From NCBI GenBank assembly GCA_045538425.1, contig JAZSRJ010000064.1, positions 1 to 37,870 of the forward strand: DNA of 37,870 nucleotides, given 5' to 3'. Source of the DNA: CALVJJ01 sp045538425 (GTDB lineage Bacteria; Bacillota; Clostridia; Christensenellales; UBA1242). The position numbers and the translations under genes are program-made. The first letter of the stretch is position 1, and the number at the start of each line of letters is the position of its first letter. The notes under the pieces are model-generated. The model was given only the letters and a program-made list of their open reading frames with translations. It was not told the DNA's origin and made no database searches. Below are positions 7,040-15,891 of this stretch, in pieces.

Positions 7040-8515
7040 CTATGGACATAGATGTGTTGGAACATACTCTATGCTATCTAGATCAAACATTTCTGCTGAC
7101 ACCGTCTCCTCTTGAGATTGCAATACATCAATCTCCTCTTCTATCAATTCTAGTGTTGGTGGAACTTCTTTCACTCCTTCCACAATCTTTCCTTTTTGTG
7201 GTTGGTAGGTATCATGTCTAATTCTTGTTGTTTCGACTAGTGTATCTCCATCATATCTATCTATATAACTATCCACAATATACCCTTGTCTTGGATAAGC
7301 AAGCCTGTATTGTTCACCACGGAAGATGACTTTGTCTAGATACTCTCCTTGATAATCTAACACAACTTCATCCCCTTTGTGTGGCAATACTTCTACAATT
7401 TCACTACGAACTTCGTATCTTGTATTACCCATATCCTCCCCAACGATCGCCACCGTTACATCTTCACTTGTTGTCTTTGTACAGATGGTAATGGCTTGCG
7501 AACTATTGTTGGTAAAGACAAGATCACTAATCCCTTCACTCACCATAGCATCAAGGCCAAGAGGAACATATTTTACTGGTAAAGTGTGCTTATACGCTTG
7601 ATCAACCTGCAACCCCGCTTTCAGTAAGGCATTATACAATGTGGTACTTGCTTGACAAACACCACCCCCTACTCCATCCGTAAACTTACCATTGAGAATT
7701 ATCACTGCTGTTTTGTAACCATTCTCAAGTGTATGTGGCCCAGTGATAGCATTAAAACTCACTTGTTGGCCTGGTTCTACACGAAGACCATTGAGTCTCT
7801 CCAATGCCAATCGCACATTGTATTTTCTATTGCCCGTACTATCACTAACATTGGTTGTATACTCGCTTCGAATACGACTACAATTTGCATTATCTTCTTC
7901 TTTTACTTTTGGCATAACCGCTTTTGTAGGAATTGCTAAGCTAATTTGGTTGGTTTCGTAAAATGCATAGGTCATTGCTTGATACAATTGTTCTCTATCG
8001 ATAGCAAGCCCATCTTTTGAGGGTAATATCTCCACACTGCCATCTTGCAAAACAATACGACTATCTGTTGGACTAATAGCTATCTCTTTTTCAATCTCAT
8101 CAATGCGTGCTTCTATCTCTGGGAAAAGATATTGAATAGCAAGATAATGTCTTTTCCCATTCATATAAGATGCAAGATATTGTTGCTTATTCTCAAGTGC
8201 ATCTTGTCTATCATAAAACTCTTGCATAATGGTATGAATATTGGTAGACATCGACAATTCTTTTAATTCTACAGGATAGACTTTGTGATTGTAAGACAAC
8301 TCAATGGTGATATGATCTCGCTTATAACTCACCTCTTGCTCAATACGATCTGCCACTTGTTGTAGATTGTTATCACTAACCGCATATTGATTGATCACAA
8401 TTGTCGGTACCGGAACTCTAGCATCATATTCTATTTTCCCCATTACAACCATGGTCGTGAGCACTGGGACTATAATGGATAACCCTACAAGATATTTGAT
8501 TTTTTTTCGTTTCAT
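7040..8515 (-). CDS. VanW/YoaR family membrane-anchored cell-wall protein
   Basis: The 491-aa product begins with a basic N terminus and one membrane helix (about 9-26), so the rest is outside the cell. An extracellular N-terminal region (about 35-200) looks like the PG_binding_4-type domain that precedes VanW in YoaR proteins. The VanW domain follows at about 215-350, with YNVRLALERLNGL, PGQQVSFNAITGP and the signature DGVGGGVCQASTTLYNALLKAG. The last ~130 residues (repeated E, V and G, GDEVVLDYQGEYLDKVIF) resemble a G5-like domain. VanW-family proteins act on or bind peptidoglycan; the exact activity is unsettled. The ribosome binding site is AGGTG. I could not place a convincing promoter. 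The 3' end faces the DnaA-box cluster. Confidence 0.85.
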   Translation of the reverse strand: MKRKKIKYLVGLSIIVPVLTTMVVMGKIEYDARVPVPTIVINQYAVSDNNLQQVADRIEQEVSYKRDHITIELSYNHKVYPVELKELSMSTNIHTIMQEFYDRQDALENKQQYLASYMNGKRHYLAIQYLFPEIEARIDEIEKEIAISPTDSRIVLQDGSVEILPSKDGLAIDREQLYQAMTYAFYETNQISLAIPTKAVMPKVKEEDNANCSRIRSEYTTNVSDSTGNRKYNVRLALERLNGLRVEPGQQVSFNAITGPHTLENGYKTAVIILNGKFTDGVGGGVCQASTTLYNALLKAGLQVDQAYKHTLPVKYVPLGLDAMVSEGISDLVFTNNSSQAITICTKTTSEDVTVAIVGEDMGNTRYEVRSEIVEVLPHKGDEVVLDYQGEYLDKVIFRGEQYRLAYPRQGYIVDSYIDRYDGDTLVETTRIRHDTYQPQKGKIVEGVKEVPPTLELIEEEIDVLQSQEETVSAEMFDLDSIEYVPTHLCP

Positions 8516-8578
8516 ATTTTCACCTAAACCGTCTTTTTTGTTAGTCTATGGAAAATATGGTAAGATATACCCAGACAT

Positions 8579-8611
8579 AAAAAAATCTTCTATGTTTTGA
8601 CACATAGAAGA
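8579..8611 (-). terminator. Terminator of the P-type ATPase gene
   Basis: On the minus strand, a 10-bp stem TCTTCTATGT / ACATAGAAGA (8611-8602 with 8595-8586) is followed by a T run. It starts nine bases after the ATPase stop codon. Confidence 0.9.
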
Positions 8612-8619
8612 CTATTACT

Positions 8620-11268
8620 TTATCGATCGTATTTTTCAAACATCTTATTGGTTGTATTGACAACAAATCTATGGAATGGATAAGTAAATTGTACAAGACA
8701 GATCATGAATAAGATATTCTTAATATCGGTAATTGGGACATATTCAAAGAAACTAAATGGTACAAAACCAAGTGTAATAATGGTCAAACCAACCATAACT
8801 ACCATCAAGAATCCACGATAAATATCGAGTGGCAAACATGTTGAGAACAATACAAGCAACCCAGAAATCGTTACAATAAGGGATGCCATGGTCACATATT
8901 GACCACCTGTTCCTAAGAACATATCAAAATAATAACATGCAATGACATTGAATGTAAAGATGATTGCACCAGGCAATGATCTTGCCAATAGGTTTGGTAA
9001 GAACTTACCACGAATACGTTCTTTATTAGGTTGCAATGCAAGGAAGAACGATGGTGCACCAATAACAAACCATTCAAGTAACATAATTTGGTTGGTAGAG
9101 AATGGATATTCTACCCCAACAATAATACAGAATAAAGATAAGAATGTAGTGAACAACGTTTTCATTAAGAATAATGAAGAAGACTTTTGCACGTTGTTGA
9201 CAACTCTTCGACCTTCAGCAACAACACTAGGCATACTAGAGAAATTGCTATCAAGTAGTACTAAGTGACTAACACTACGCGTTGCTTCACTACCACTAGC
9301 CATCGCAACACTACAATCTGCTTCTTTTAAGGCCAAGATGTCGTTGACACCATCACCTGTCATGGTTACAGTGTGTCCTTTTGCTTTCAACGCTTTAACA
9401 AGTACACACTTTTGCTCTGGACTAACACGTCCAAAGACGGTATATTGATTGGCAGCATCAATAACTTGTTGAGTGGTCAACCCTTCAAGACTAATGAATT
9501 TGTCTGCATTTTCTACACCTACACGGCGACTTACTTCACTGACTGTGATTGGGTTGTCACCACTAATAATTTTGACTTCTACATTGTTTTCTTTGAACCA
9601 TTTGATGGTATCATACGCATCATCTCTAATATGGTCTTGAATGACAATCAAAGCAATTGGTTGTCTATCTGTTGGCAATTTTCCATTAACCAATTCGCCT
9701 TTTGAACGTGCAAGAAGAAGTACACGGAATCCCTTTTGCGCATATTGTTTGACTGTTTTGTCTATGGTTGGATTTTTTCCTTTTAAGACAAATTCTGGTG
9801 CACCATAGATATAAGTTTCACCATTACGGAACGTAACAGCAGACAATTTTCTAGCACTACTAAAAGGTAAAATCTCTTTTGGCAACATCTCTTTGCTATA
9901 TCCAAAATGGTTGGCAAGCGCACGGCTAGTTTGGTTGTTGTCTTCCAATGCAGTTAGCATACTTCCCATAATATCATTCATATTGTAAGGTAGATCAAAC
10001 TCCAATTGAACAACATTATTGACTTTCATTGTTCCATCTGTAATTGTTCCTGTTTTGTCTAGACACAATACATCTGTACGTGCAAGCATTTCGATACTAT
10101 ACATATCTTGGACCAATGTACGTTTTTTAGCAAGTTTTACAACACCAGTAACCAAAGATAAGCTAGTAAGCAAGAACATACCTGCTGGAATCATACCAAT
10201 AATAGAACCGGCTGTTTTCTTAACTGTCTCATTCACATTAGCAAGTTGATTAAAGTTATTGTAATACATCAAAATTGCCATTGGTATAATGATAACAGCA
10301 ATAATACGAATAATCAAATTAAGACTGTTTAGCAATTCGCTATTTGGTTTTTTAAGCTGTTTTGCTTTGCTAGAAAGTTGCGCAATATAACTATCATTGC
10401 CTACTTTTTCTACTCTAGCAGTACATTTTCCACTAGCAATAAAACTTCCAGAATATAGCAAGTCTCCTGCTTTCTTCTTTACTGGAACACTTTCACCAGT
10501 CAAAAGACTTTCGTTGACTTCTACTTCTCCATCTACTACAATACAGTCTGCACAAATTTGTTTTCCCAATTGAAAGATCAACAAATCATCTAATACAACA
10601 CTTGTAATTGGAATATCTTTTACTTTTCCATCTCTTAAAGCAAGAGCAACAGGTGCTGTCACCAAACTGATTTTTTCCACGGTAATCTTAGCCTTAATCT
10701 CTTGAATGATCCCAATCAACATATTGGCAAGGATGGTACCCATAAAGACTAAGTTGCTCCATGCACCTACCGAAATCAATGCTCCACATACTGCAAAACA
10801 CAAGATATTGAAGAAGGTAAAGATATTGGTAATAAAGATACGCAAATATGACTTCTTATTCTTTTTATCCACCACATTGGTAAGACCCATCGATGTTCGA
10901 GCATCTACTTGCTCTTTGGTAAGTCCAACCTTCTTGTTAGGATTGTATCTTTCAATTGCTTTTTCTTCTTTTTGTTTCTTCTTTTTCTTTGGTTCGATCA
11001 TGAAGTTGAGATTCTTTTTCTCCACTTCTTCTTTTGGGATAACACGATTGGTCTTTTTTGAATTACCCTTTTCTACTTTCTCTTCTTCCACAACCATGAC
11101 TTCTGTCACTTCTTCTTGCACTACTTCCTCTTTTGGAGTTTTTGCTTTAGAAGATCTTTTTGTGGATTTTTTCTCCTCAACTGCGGCAGTTGTTGTTACT
11201 TCTGGTTGAGTTACAACTTCTTCTTGGACAGTTGCTTTCTTTTTTCTTGTTTTCTTCTTTTCTTCCAT
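8620..11268 (-). CDS. Cation-transporting P-type ATPase (CtpE-like)
   Basis: The 882-aa product has every P-type ATPase signature: TGES in the actuator domain (257-260), the phosphorylated aspartate in DKTGTIT (Asp404), and TGDGVND in the hinge (637-643). Two helices precede the actuator domain, two follow it, and about six follow the hinge, giving the usual ten. The helix before the phosphorylation site carries IPAGM rather than the PEGL of calcium pumps. That fits the CtpE-type branch, some members of which are reported to move calcium; the ion here is not certain. The first ~115 residues are an unusual Lys/Glu-rich, low-complexity cytoplasmic extension (runs such as KKKKKQKEEK). The gene is monocistronic, with a good promoter, an AAGGG ribosome binding site and a strong terminator. 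Confidence 0.92.
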   Translation of the reverse strand: MEEKKKTRKKKATVQEEVVTQPEVTTTAAVEEKKSTKRSSKAKTPKEEVVQEEVTEVMVVEEEKVEKGNSKKTNRVIPKEEVEKKNLNFMIEPKKKKKQKEEKAIERYNPNKKVGLTKEQVDARTSMGLTNVVDKKNKKSYLRIFITNIFTFFNILCFAVCGALISVGAWSNLVFMGTILANMLIGIIQEIKAKITVEKISLVTAPVALALRDGKVKDIPITSVVLDDLLIFQLGKQICADCIVVDGEVEVNESLLTGESVPVKKKAGDLLYSGSFIASGKCTARVEKVGNDSYIAQLSSKAKQLKKPNSELLNSLNLIIRIIAVIIIPMAILMYYNNFNQLANVNETVKKTAGSIIGMIPAGMFLLTSLSLVTGVVKLAKKRTLVQDMYSIEMLARTDVLCLDKTGTITDGTMKVNNVVQLEFDLPYNMNDIMGSMLTALEDNNQTSRALANHFGYSKEMLPKEILPFSSARKLSAVTFRNGETYIYGAPEFVLKGKNPTIDKTVKQYAQKGFRVLLLARSKGELVNGKLPTDRQPIALIVIQDHIRDDAYDTIKWFKENNVEVKIISGDNPITVSEVSRRVGVENADKFISLEGLTTQQVIDAANQYTVFGRVSPEQKCVLVKALKAKGHTVTMTGDGVNDILALKEADCSVAMASGSEATRSVSHLVLLDSNFSSMPSVVAEGRRVVNNVQKSSSLFLMKTLFTTFLSLFCIIVGVEYPFSTNQIMLLEWFVIGAPSFFLALQPNKERIRGKFLPNLLARSLPGAIIFTFNVIACYYFDMFLGTGGQYVTMASLIVTISGLLVLFSTCLPLDIYRGFLMVVMVGLTIITLGFVPFSFFEYVPITDIKNILFMICLVQFTYPFHRFVVNTTNKMFEKYDR

Positions 11269-11300
11269 AATACCCTTAACTTTTATTTTTAGTATTCTTT

Positions 11301-11329
11301 ATTTTATCAATTACCCCCAATAAAAGCAA
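11301..11329 (-). promoter_or_regulatory. Promoter of the P-type ATPase gene
   Basis: On the minus strand: TTGCTT (11329-11324), 17-bp spacer, TAAAAT (11306-11301). Confidence 0.6.
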
Positions 11330-11347
11330 GCAAATAAAAAAGAAAAA

Positions 11348-11360
11348 GCGGGTTATCCGC
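11348..11360. repeat. Small GC-rich hairpin between divergent promoters
   Basis: GCGG-GTTAT-CCGC, followed on the minus strand by a long T-rich run, looks like a minus-strand terminator. No minus-strand gene ends here, so it may block antisense read-through from glyS or act as an operator. The call is weak. Confidence 0.35.
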
Positions 11361-11379
11361 AATTTTGCCACAAAATAAC

Positions 11380-11408
11380 TATACAAATTGAGAAAATTGT
11401 GATACAAT
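11380..11408 (+). promoter_or_regulatory. Putative glyS promoter, extended -10
   Basis: TATACA (11380-11385), 17-bp spacer, TACAAT (11403-11408) preceded by TGA. The -35 is weak. The leader is too short (about 25 bases) for a T-box. Confidence 0.5.
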
Positions 11409-11439
11409 AGCCAAGAAATATTTACAATTCGAGGTAATT

Positions 11440-12810
11440 ATGAGCAAAGTAACAATGGACAAATTAGTCAATTTGTGTAAAAACCGTGGTATCATTTTTC
11501 AAGGTAGCGAAATCTACGGCGGTATGGGCAATACTTGGGATTATGGCCCAGTTGGTGTCGAAATTAAGAACAATATCAAACGTGCTTGGTGGAAACGCTT
11601 TGTCCAACAATCTGCCAATTCTTATGGTGTAGACGCTGCCATTCTTATGAACTCTAGAGTTTGGGATGCTAGTGGTCATACTGCTAGTTTTAGTGATCCA
11701 AAGATGGACTGCAAACAATGTAAAAACAGAATGCGTGCAGACAATCTTATCGAAACACATAGTAAAGGAAAACTAAATCCAGACCTAATGTCTAATGAAG
11801 AAATGGAACAATATATCAACGAGCACAAAGTTGCTTGTCCAAAATGTGGTCAATTCAATTGGACTAATATCCGTAACTTCAACTTAATGTTCGAAACTTC
11901 TCGTGGTGTCACTGATGATAGCCAAAACAAAATCTATCTAAGACCTGAGACCGCTCAAGGCGAATTCGTCAACTTCCTCAATGTACAACGTACAACAAGA
12001 GCAAAAGTACCATTCGGTATTGCTCAAGTAGGAAAAGCATTCCGTAACGAAATTACCCCTGGTAACTTCATTTTCCGTACAATTGAGTTCGAGCAAATGG
12101 AACACCAATGGTTCTGTAAAGATGGTACAGATAGTGCATTCTATGAAGAATACAAACAAAAAGCAATGGACTTCTTACTTGATCTTGGTTTTAATCAAGA
12201 CCATCTACGTTATCATGATCATGACAAACTTGCACATTATGCAAAAGCTGCTTGCGATATCCAATATTTGTTCCCAATGGGTTGGAGCGAACTAAACGGT
12301 ATCCACAATCGTACCGACTATGACCTTAGTCGTCACCAAGAATATAGTGGCAAAAATATGCTTTACATGGATCCAGTCACCAACGAAAAATATATTCCTT
12401 ATGTTATCGAATATTCTATCGGGGCAGACAGATTGATGCTTGCAACACTTAGTGAAGCCTATGATGAAGAAGTTATTGCAGAGAATGATACTCGTGTCGT
12501 TATGCACTTCCACCCTGCAATTGCTGCATATAAAGTAGCCGTGCTTCCTCTACAAAAGAACTTAAGTGAAAAAGCAAAAGCAATCTACCAAACATTACAA
12601 AAATATTTCATGTGTACTTACGATGAAGCAGGTTCTATTGGAAAACGTTATCGTAGACAAGACGAAATTGGTACTCCATATTGTATCACAATCGACTTTG
12701 ATACCTTAGACAATGACACTGTTACACTTCGTGATCGTGATACCATGGAACAAGTTAGAATGACAGTGGACGAAATTATTGATTTTGTCAATAAGAAAAT
12801 TGCACTATAA
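11440..12810 (+). CDS. glyS: Glycyl-tRNA synthetase, single-chain class II type
   Basis: The 456-aa product charges tRNA-Gly with glycine in the cytoplasm. It is the homodimeric single-polypeptide form, not the alpha/beta two-gene form, and its length is typical. The N terminus has FQGSEIYGGMGNTWDYGPVG. Two CxxC pairs (CKQC and CPKC, about 88-145) look like the zinc-binding insertion. Class II motif 2 is FRNEITPGNFIFRTIEFEQME, and motif 3 is YSIGADRLMLA. The C-terminal anticodon-binding domain follows (about 355-456). The ribosome binding site GAGGT precedes the ATG. It has a short leader without a T-box, so it is not regulated by uncharged tRNA in the usual Bacillota way. A convergent terminator is shared with the next gene. 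Confidence 0.96.
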   Translation: MSKVTMDKLVNLCKNRGIIFQGSEIYGGMGNTWDYGPVGVEIKNNIKRAWWKRFVQQSANSYGVDAAILMNSRVWDASGHTASFSDPKMDCKQCKNRMRADNLIETHSKGKLNPDLMSNEEMEQYINEHKVACPKCGQFNWTNIRNFNLMFETSRGVTDDSQNKIYLRPETAQGEFVNFLNVQRTTRAKVPFGIAQVGKAFRNEITPGNFIFRTIEFEQMEHQWFCKDGTDSAFYEEYKQKAMDFLLDLGFNQDHLRYHDHDKLAHYAKAACDIQYLFPMGWSELNGIHNRTDYDLSRHQEYSGKNMLYMDPVTNEKYIPYVIEYSIGADRLMLATLSEAYDEEVIAENDTRVVMHFHPAIAAYKVAVLPLQKNLSEKAKAIYQTLQKYFMCTYDEAGSIGKRYRRQDEIGTPYCITIDFDTLDNDTVTLRDRDTMEQVRMTVDEIIDFVNKKIAL

Positions 12811-12812
12811 AT

Positions 12813-12841
12813 AAAAAAGTGGGACACCCCACTTTTTTTAT
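12813..12841. terminator. Bidirectional terminator between glyS and the M1 peptidase gene
   Basis: A6-GTGGG, loop ACAC, CCCAC-T7. It overlaps the stop codon of the minus-strand gene. The same 29 bases recur exactly at 23812-23840. Confidence 0.9.
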
Positions 12842-14301
12842 TGGATCACCACTTTCCCTGCTAACCAACTATCAAAGAAAGCAGAAAGTTTTGTCCCATA
12901 CACAGATTCAAAAGTTGCAATCATTTGGTCAGGTACTACATTGTCAAATTGATACTGACTACAATATCTCGTAAGCGCCTTGAAAAACTTTTTGTCTCCC
13001 ATCAAATCTCTTAAGTTATCAAATAATAATGTCCCTTTGACATATGTCATATAGACATACTCTGGTTCTGTATCATAATCACATACGGGGCGATTCATGC
13101 TCGTATCCACACTTCCCAATACCTCTTGACACAACTCTACAAAACTAACATAACTGGCATTGGTATTCTTAATTGCTTCCTCATAGGTTATCCCATAATC
13201 ACTATTCTTTTCATAAAACAAAATAGTGCTATAATCAGTCAATCCTTCATCCATCCAAGCATATCTATAGGCACTATTGCCAACCAACCCGTACCACCAT
13301 TGATGCGCTGTTTCGTGAATAATAACATTCTTATAATCTCTGCTATCTGTGACATCATCACTAATATAAACAAGCATTGGATATTCCATCCCACCATGCA
13401 TGAAGTCACTTTGTACGACACTATATGTATCATATGGATATTCTCCAAACATCTCTCCAAATGTAGCAATTGCATCCATGGCTGTCTTTAAGTAGACTTC
13501 TGGATTTTCTTGATCGTAGTAATAATATTTGACATTAACATTGCCAATATTGTCACTAACTACTTTGAAATTGTTGGAAAACACCATTGCAAAATCTCTA
13601 ACAACTTTCGCTTCTAATTCTTTTGTAACCATCCCGTCACCTGTTTTACTATCCGTTTCTTCCCCCGAATGCGCCATAATATACTCTTCTGGATAAGTCA
13701 TCGTCACTTTATAATTAGCCACATCACTATAGAATGGATCACCATTGGCATCATAAGGATCTGTTACAAAACCATGATCATACACACACGCAATGGGATA
13801 AAAATTGGCAAGGTTGATGGTATCATCCCCATACCCAAATCGATGATTGATATTAGGTAGTTGTATATGGTACTGCATCTCAAGCACCACTGTCTCTTGT
13901 GGATCAAGACGAACAGGCACATTGAGTATATCTTGGTCTACACCAGTATAGGTCACTTCCACATCTGTTCCTGCCACTTTGACAGCATCCATCATAATAT
14001 CCCCAAAACTTTCCCCATTAGGATAAGCATTGGCCTCATTCAGTTTTGTAACAGGTCGATGGATCGCATAACTACTAAAAGCTCTAGGATAAAGATGAAA
14101 ACATACTTGATCTAGGATTGTTTCTGTTTTGTTTTGATAGGTTAAAGTTTGTGTACCCACCACACTATGGTTGTCCACATCTAAAGTCAAATCCATCGTA
14201 TACGTATTGAGCGATTGACTTATTTTTTCCAAATTGGTTGTCTTTTTACAACCAGCAAGTAGCAATACACCAGCCACAACTAACACCCAAAGTTTTTTCA
14301 T
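12838..14301 (-). CDS. Lipoprotein M1-family metallopeptidase
   Basis: The 487-aa product begins MKKLWVLVV and has a lipobox LLAGC with Cys18, so it is exported and lipid-anchored on the outer face of the membrane. The catalytic site is complete: the substrate-binding GGMEYP block, then HETAH (329-333) with the third zinc ligand Glu352 in WMDEG, the exact HExxH-x18-E spacing of gluzincins. The N-terminal domain (about 30-215) is the beta-sandwich usual in M1 enzymes. It lacks the long C-terminal helical domain of aminopeptidase N, so it is a short form. A longer frame opens at 14352, but the start at 14301 has a perfect ribosome binding site (AAGGGGG) and makes a proper signal peptide. An inverted repeat GTGCTA / TAGCAC (14330-14352) sits in the probable promoter region. 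Confidence 0.92.
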   Translation of the reverse strand: MKKLWVLVVAGVLLLAGCKKTTNLEKISQSLNTYTMDLTLDVDNHSVVGTQTLTYQNKTETILDQVCFHLYPRAFSSYAIHRPVTKLNEANAYPNGESFGDIMMDAVKVAGTDVEVTYTGVDQDILNVPVRLDPQETVVLEMQYHIQLPNINHRFGYGDDTINLANFYPIACVYDHGFVTDPYDANGDPFYSDVANYKVTMTYPEEYIMAHSGEETDSKTGDGMVTKELEAKVVRDFAMVFSNNFKVVSDNIGNVNVKYYYYDQENPEVYLKTAMDAIATFGEMFGEYPYDTYSVVQSDFMHGGMEYPMLVYISDDVTDSRDYKNVIIHETAHQWWYGLVGNSAYRYAWMDEGLTDYSTILFYEKNSDYGITYEEAIKNTNASYVSFVELCQEVLGSVDTSMNRPVCDYDTEPEYVYMTYVKGTLLFDNLRDLMGDKKFFKALTRYCSQYQFDNVVPDQMIATFESVYGTKLSAFFDSWLAGKVVIQ

Positions 14302-14329
14302 AATACCCCCTTTCATTATCCTATTGTAT

Positions 14330-14352
14330 GTGCTAGAAAAATAAAATAGCAC
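14330..14352. repeat. Inverted repeat in the M1 peptidase promoter region
   Basis: GTGCTA (14330-14335) and TAGCAC (14347-14352) are separated by 11 bases, just upstream of a likely -10 (TACAAT on the minus strand). Possible operator; no regulator is known. Confidence 0.35.
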
Positions 14353-14383
14353 AAAAAATTAGCAAACAATCTTTCCCACAACA

Positions 14384-14412
14384 TTGCAATTCCATCAAAA
14401 ATAGTATATAAT
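14384..14412 (+). promoter_or_regulatory. Promoter of the dnaD-like / dnaI-like operon
   Basis: TTGCAA (14384-14389), 17-bp spacer, TATAAT (14407-14412). Confidence 0.75.
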
Positions 14413-14457
14413 GTACAATATAAGAGATTACAAATGAAATTAACAAAGGAGTGCACT

Positions 14458-15891
14458 ATGTCTGTTTGTTCTTATTCTACCGAATATATCGATCAAGATT
14501 TTGTGAAAGTAGATCATCGTTTTATTCAAGAGTTTGCCCCTGTCGTACCAGATAGTATGCTCAAAGTCTATCTATATGGTCTATACGCTTGCAACAAAGA
14601 TATCTCTATGGATGAGATGTGTCAAGCACTCAATCTTAGCCCAGAAGACTTGGAAAGTGCATTCTTGTATTGGCAAGAGATGGGAGTGGTTACTGTTCTT
14701 TCTTCCAACCCATTGGATGTTAGATACTTACCAACCAAATATGCTTCCAATCATCTAAAAAAATACAACAAAGACAAATATACAGATTTTAATATCAAAG
14801 TACAAGAACTTCTCAATGGTAGAATGCTTACCCCTAACGAGTACAACGAATATTATTATCTTATGGAACATCTTCACTTTGAAGCAGATGCACTTCTTAT
14901 GCTTATTGCTTATTGTGTACAACTTAAGAATAACAAAGTCGGCTATAGCTATATCGTTACTGTTGCTAAAAACTTTGCGAGCGATGGTTGTACCACTTGC
15001 GAAAAAATGGAAGAACGTCTTGCTCTACAAGAACGTTCTACAAGCGACTTAAAACTTGTACTTGCAACATTAAAAATCAAACGAGCACCAAGCATTGAAG
15101 AATACAATCTTTATCTTACATGGACAGAAGTCCATGGACTTGCTTTCGAAATTATCAACCACTTAGCCAAAAAAGTCAAAAGTGGCGGTATGGAAAGATT
15201 AGACCAATTGGTCACAAAATGTATTGAGAACAAATTGTATAGCACAAAAGAAATTGATGATTACTACAACAATATGGACATGCTTTATACAACAGCAAAA
15301 CAAGTGGTGAAAAATCTAGGACTTAGATATGAAAATGTAGAACCTGTTGTCGAAACATATATCTTACCATGGATCAATTGTGGTCTAGATAGCGAAATGC
15401 TCGCCACCCTATCCAATCAATGTTTTAGACAAAATATTAGAACTCTTACTGGTCTTGATCAAATGGTGCAAAAATTGTATAAGTTGGGTATTGTTACTCT
15501 TGATGGATTGAGTCAATACTTAGAAAAACAAAAGAAAGAAGACCAAGGTATTGCCGATGTTTTGACAAAACTTGGGCTTACACGTCCAGTCAATCCAATT
15601 GATCGCAATTTTTACCAAACTTGGACCATTGACTGGAACTTACCAACACAACTCATTGAGTACGCTATTAGTTTGTCTAGCGACAAAGCACTACCTATGC
15701 AATACCTCAACAAAATTTTGTCTTATTACCATACCAACAATATCTCAACAGTGGAGCAAGCACAAAAACAAAATATAAGTTTTGCTAGCCCTGTCAAAGA
15801 AAAAACGAAAAAATCTGGTATCAAACAAAGACAATACACCAAAGAAGAAATGTCTAACCTTATTCAAAATATCAAGGAGATTGATCTATAA
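14458..15891 (+). CDS. DnaD/DnaB-like replication initiation protein
   Basis: The 477-aa product has an N-terminal winged-helix-like segment (about 15-90, with MDEMCQALNLSPEDLESAFLYW), then several all-helical blocks of the DnaD/DnaB_2 type. The clearest is the last one: W-x3-W, LIEYAISLS, then MQYLNKILSYYHTNNI. A further block lies at about 125-185. These proteins remodel DNA and help load the replicative helicase in Bacillota. The size and repeated DnaD domain make it closer to B. subtilis DnaB than to the short DnaD. The frame opens at 14434, but AGGAG at 14447-14451 points to the ATG at 14458. The stop codon overlaps the next gene's ATG (TAATG), so the two proteins are translationally coupled. 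Confidence 0.85.
   Translation: MSVCSYSTEYIDQDFVKVDHRFIQEFAPVVPDSMLKVYLYGLYACNKDISMDEMCQALNLSPEDLESAFLYWQEMGVVTVLSSNPLDVRYLPTKYASNHLKKYNKDKYTDFNIKVQELLNGRMLTPNEYNEYYYLMEHLHFEADALLMLIAYCVQLKNNKVGYSYIVTVAKNFASDGCTTCEKMEERLALQERSTSDLKLVLATLKIKRAPSIEEYNLYLTWTEVHGLAFEIINHLAKKVKSGGMERLDQLVTKCIENKLYSTKEIDDYYNNMDMLYTTAKQVVKNLGLRYENVEPVVETYILPWINCGLDSEMLATLSNQCFRQNIRTLTGLDQMVQKLYKLGIVTLDGLSQYLEKQKKEDQGIADVLTKLGLTRPVNPIDRNFYQTWTIDWNLPTQLIEYAISLSSDKALPMQYLNKILSYYHTNNISTVEQAQKQNISFASPVKEKTKKSGIKQRQYTKEEMSNLIQNIKEIDL

Noticed and set aside
11409..11439. T-box leader upstream of glyS
   Set aside because: The leader is only about 30 bases from the likely start point. No stem I, T-box sequence or antiterminator is present. 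The same holds for serS.
14302..14352. Longer N terminus for the M1 peptidase
   Set aside because: The extension lacks a ribosome binding site and would bury the lipoprotein signal peptide; AAGGGGG marks the 14301 start.
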